Source of the DNA: Desulfobacterales bacterium
GTDB lineage: Bacteria > Desulfobacterota > DSM-4660 > Desulfatiglandales > B25-G16
Reading direction: 5' to 3'
Length of the DNA stretch: 7,124 bases
Assembly: GCA_013375335.1 (NCBI GenBank)
Contig: JABXJZ010000070.1
Coordinates: forward strand, 1 to 7,124
Both the position numbers and the translations under genes were made by a program. Position 1 is the stretch's first letter; the number at the start of each line of letters is the position of its first letter. Below the pieces are notes generated by a model, which was given only the letters and a program-made list of their open reading frames with translations, did not search any database and was not told where the DNA came from. Below, piece by piece: positions 5,001-7,124 of this stretch.

Positions 5001-7124
5001 TTAGGGAGATTCTTATCTTCGATTGGTCCTCAAAAAATGTGAGGGCCTGGTCAACTGTCATACAGAGGATTTCATGCAGGTTCTTATCCTTATAGGTGAT
5101 TTCCAGGGTCTCTTTCTTGAACCGTCTTCCCTGGCATTCCGGGCAGGTAGTAAAGATATCTGACAGGAACTGCATCTCCACCTTCTCACTGCCCTGCCCC
5201 TTGCAGGTCTCGCACCTGCCTCCGGCAACATTGAAGGAGAAATAACCTGGGCCAAGACCCTTTGAAATAGCCTTATAGGAGCTTGCCAAGAGTCGTCTGA
5301 TGGGATCCATGGCATTGACATAGGTGAGGGGGTTGGCCCTTGGGGTCCTGCCAATGGGTTTTTGATCAATCATCACCACATCGGCAATTTGCTCTAAGCC
5401 CCTTACTGCGCGGTGGCGACCAGGCATGCCCTGGGGGTCAGATTTAGCCTTTTTTATCGCCTTATAGAGGATCTCCTCGGCAAGGGTAGATTTCCCCGAG
5501 CCGGAAACGCCAGTCAGGCACACAAAGAGCCCGAGTGGAATCCCCACATCGATATTTTTAAGGTTGTGCTCCTTGGCGCCCTCAATAATCAGCCATGAAC
5601 CCTTTGAGGGTCTTCTCCTCCTGTGGGGAATGGGGATGCACCTTTGTCCTGTGAGGTACTGGCCGGTAATCGAGCCATTTACAGTGGCAGTTGGCCCAAA
5701 GTACATGATCTCTCCGCCGTGATCCCCAGCCCCCGGCCCCAGATCAAGCATAAAATCGCTCTCGCCGATAATCTCCGGATCGTGTTCAACTACGATAACG
5801 GTGTTCTGGATGTCCCTGAGTCTCTTCATGATATTGATGAGCCTATTATTATCCCTTGGGTGGAGGCCAACGCTGGGTTCATCCAGGATATAGAGGCTGT
5901 TAACGAGGGAGGAGCCAAGGGCTGACGTGAGGGCTACCCTCTGGAGCTCACCACTCGAAAGGGTCCTGGACTGACGATCAAGGGTCAGATAACCCAGCCC
6001 CACATCGAGGAGGTATGTGAGCCTGCCCTTAATCTCATCCAGGATCAGGGCACTGGCATCATCTCGTGACGGCACATCAACCGATTCAAAAAACTTACTC
6101 GCATGATCAATAGATAGAGAATATACCTGGCCGATGTTGAGCCCCTCAATATAGTAGAGCAGGGCCTCTTTGATAAACCTCGTCCCATGACAATCAGGGC
6201 AGACCGTATAGGTTCGATAGCGGGAGAGAAAAACCCGCACATGCATCTTGTATTTCTTGGTCTCAAGCCACCTGAAAAACCCCCTCACCCCGTAGAATTC
6301 CTCATTACCCTCGAAAATGAGCTCTTTTTGGGCCTCTGTGAGATCATCAAAGGGGATGTCAGTGGGGATGTCGTTGTCCTGACAGAAGTCCAAGAGATCC
6401 TCAAATTCCATATGGCCTTTACTCCAGTCACCCCATGGTTTAATGGCACCTTCGTCAAGGGAAAGGGATCTATCGGGGATGACGAGGTCAAGGTCGATAT
6501 CGATGATCCTCCCAAAGCCCCTGCATGTCTCACATGCTCCTATGGGGCTGTTAAATGAGAAGAGGTTTGGAATTGGCCTCTTATAAACTATCTTGCACTC
6601 TGCACACTCGAGCCTATTGCTGAAGGAGAGATGCCCCTCTGGTTTTATCCACAGATCCAGCTGGCCACCTCCAAAACGGAAGGCCTGCTCCAGGGAGTCA
6701 AATATTCGCTTCCTGTCAGATCGTCTCACCGGCAGGCGATCTAGCACGATGTGGATTTCTCCATCTCCTGGTTTCCATTCCTCAATTGGCCTAATCTGAC
6801 CGTCAATGAAGAAGCGGTCAAGGCCTATTCTCCCCAATTCCCTTCTCACCTGCTCATGGGAATCAGACTTCAGAGAAAACGGAAAGGTGATCACCATCTC
6901 AGTTTTATCGGGAATATCCTTCAGGACCTCCCACACGTGTTCAGGGCTCTCTGGGACCACCGGCTTTCCGCATTTCTCGCAATGGAGCTGCCCCAGGCGT
7001 GTGTAGAGCAGCTTTACATAGTCGGTGATCTCCGTCATGGTGCCAACAGTTGATCGAGAGGTGCGGACAGACGCTTTGTTATCGATTGCAATGGCGGGAG
7101 GGATGCCCTCGATCCTATCAACCT
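2047..7124 (-). CDS. uvrA: Excinuclease ABC subunit A, tandem double-length (UvrA-UvrA fusion), 5' end missing
   Basis: UvrA is the damage-sensing ABC ATPase of nucleotide excision repair; it loads UvrB on lesions. The frame stays open to the window edge (start codon outside). An internal Met at 7036-7038 lies in the conserved STVGTMTEI stretch and is not the start. About 70-100 N-terminal residues with the first Walker A are missing. Numbered from that Met, half 1 has zinc pairs C20/C23, C145/C148, C169/C172 and C280/C283; signature LSSGELQR (360-367); Walker B D386-E387; second Walker A K516; zinc C609/C612 and C632/C635; LSGGEAQR (699-706); and Walker B D726-E727. Half 2 starts near 835: Walker A K869, YARQY, LSGGEAQR (1201-1208), D1227-E1228, Walker A K1359, zinc C1452/C1455 and C1475/C1478, LSGGEAQR (1542-1549), D1569-E1570. 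Half 2 lacks the insertion domain (15 residues between C1104 and C1120, against 107 between C172 and C280 in half 1). The last ten residues and the stop come from the inserted cassette. Confidence 0.96.
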   Translation of the reverse strand, partial: VDRIEGIPPAIAIDNKASVRTSRSTVGTMTEITDYVKLLYTRLGQLHCEKCGKPVVPESPEHVWEVLKDIPDKTEMVITFPFSLKSDSHEQVRRELGRIGLDRFFIDGQIRPIEEWKPGDGEIHIVLDRLPVRRSDRKRIFDSLEQAFRFGGGQLDLWIKPEGHLSFSNRLECAECKIVYKRPIPNLFSFNSPIGACETCRGFGRIIDIDLDLVIPDRSLSLDEGAIKPWGDWSKGHMEFEDLLDFCQDNDIPTDIPFDDLTEAQKELIFEGNEEFYGVRGFFRWLETKKYKMHVRVFLSRYRTYTVCPDCHGTRFIKEALLYYIEGLNIGQVYSLSIDHASKFFESVDVPSRDDASALILDEIKGRLTYLLDVGLGYLTLDRQSRTLSSGELQRVALTSALGSSLVNSLYILDEPSVGLHPRDNNRLINIMKRLRDIQNTVIVVEHDPEIIGESDFMLDLGPGAGDHGGEIMYFGPTATVNGSITGQYLTGQRCIPIPHRRRRPSKGSWLIIEGAKEHNLKNIDVGIPLGLFVCLTGVSGSGKSTLAEEILYKAIKKAKSDPQGMPGRHRAVRGLEQIADVVMIDQKPIGRTPRANPLTYVNAMDPIRRLLASSYKAISKGLGPGYFSFNVAGGRCETCKGQGSEKVEMQFLSDIFTTCPECQGRRFKKETLEITYKDKNLHEILCMTVDQALTFFEDQSKIRISLKSLADVGLGYMQLGQPINTLSGGEAQRLKLSRYLKASDRGPILFILDEPTTGLHFADIERLISILQRLVDKGNTVLVIEHNMDVVKNADWVIDLGPEGGEAGGQVVIAECPEEIAGHPDSHTGRFLKKYLSATGGTRLDRMPDRTASKPIISLPGAIAITGAREHNLKDLSLSIPRQQLVVLTGVSGSGKSTLAFDILFAEGQRRYLESLAPYARQYVKILERPDIDVVSGLPPTVAIQQRIYYASPRSTVATLTEIYHFLRLLFCKLGTQQCPACGQQMVAQSKEAILERIRDNYSGKRATILVSVVAGRKGFHRDSLAQAMRRGYREARIDGKLVRLKEDMSLSRYREHTIELVIGEIPSPDLEELVSQALSEGSGTFTLLDQYGHEEIYSLKKVCPSCGIGARELDPRLFSFNSKHGACPICEGLGTLGDNGDGGPICHKCGASRLKPEALAVKVKGYSIWDLVGHPADKLQEILTGFSFTNQEALIARPIIDEILARLSFMNRLGVSYLSLSRSGETLSGGEAQRVRLAAQLGSNLTGACYILDEPTIGLHARDNRMLLDALKDLKERGNSILVVEHDEETIREADHIIDLGPGAGRKGGQLVASGNIGDLKRAPGSITGLSLAGYPRRVTSRLRPYKAFSHIRVLGAVEHNLKELDVEFPLGTLICITGVSGSGKSTLLKDVLYKGLQNRLLKKEGITGSCEAVEGWEPVNRALEVDHSPIGLTTRSVPISYIGSLSEIRTLFSMTPPARARGYQPGRFSFNVPGGRCEACKGHGSIKVEMSFLPDIYISCEVCGGKRFNQETLDITYKGKNMAEVLHLTFEEAVAFFSAVPRIRRALQVVCDIGLGYLALGQPSPTLSGGEAQRIKISKELARPPKGHTLYILDEPTTGLHIADIATLIRVLQALVDKGNTVAVIEHNMEIIKEADYIIDLGPDGGEKGGHVVACGSPLEILKNGRKSYTADYLKRYLSQSSLRHRVF
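2063..2080. repeat. Right outer inverted repeat of the GxxExxY cassette, within the uvrA reading frame
   Basis: CTCAGTGAGCTCTGTGAG matches the reverse complement of 1522-1539 at 16 of 18 positions. With the adjoining CTCTGTGC (2055-2062) it forms three tandem units of 8-9 bases with the pattern CTCWGTG. In the uvrA frame this stretch encodes the non-conserved tail after ...LKRYL. Confidence 0.75.

Noticed and set aside
7036..7038. ATG as the start of uvrA
   Set aside because: The frame stays open upstream to the window edge and encodes conserved UvrA sequence (IEGIPPAIAIDNK...RSTVGT), so this Met is internal.

Overview
All genes in this window lie on the minus strand, so transcription runs from the high-coordinate end to the low-coordinate end. 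In that order they are: a 5'-incomplete, double-length uvrA (2047-7124); a small GxxExxY-family gene inside a 560-bp inverted-repeat cassette (about 1518-2082); a HAD-superfamily phosphatase-like gene (751-1437); and the N-terminal 188 codons of an AMP-forming acyl-CoA ligase (1-564), which runs off the low-coordinate edge. There is no rRNA, tRNA, CRISPR array or recognisable transposase. Neither gap between genes exceeds 300 bases (565-750 and 1438-1592).

The sequence suggests a bacterium of moderate G+C with an environmental, possibly Desulfobacterota-like, character. Double-length UvrA is known from Chlamydiae (about 1,790 residues). From memory I also associate it with some deltaproteobacterial lineages, and GxxExxY genes are common in such environmental genomes. 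This placement is inference and weak.

The main gene is a head-to-tail fusion of two UvrA protomers with four ABC ATPase modules. The first Walker A lies beyond the window. The two halves have diverged: the second has lost almost all of the insertion domain, and the first has an atypical ABC signature (LSSGELQR).

The most interesting region is 1518-2082. An 18-bp imperfect inverted repeat (16/18) flanks two perfect 15-bp-arm hairpins, and these flank the GxxExxY gene. The two hairpins differ at five arm positions, yet each stays fully paired, and their loops are nearly identical when read from the element ends inward. The right end of this cassette lies inside the 3' end of uvrA. It supplies about ten codons and the present stop codon, which sits inside the right hairpin. 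Deleting the cassette on paper, together with one copy of a flanking AGAG, rejoins uvrA to read ...KRYL-TAG, a natural-looking UvrA C-terminus. This is good sequence evidence for insertion of a small, structured, gene-bearing element that has no transposase of its own.

The HAD gene and the acyl-CoA ligase show no functional link to uvrA. The ligase probably has its own promoter (perfect TTGACA at 613-618, minus strand).
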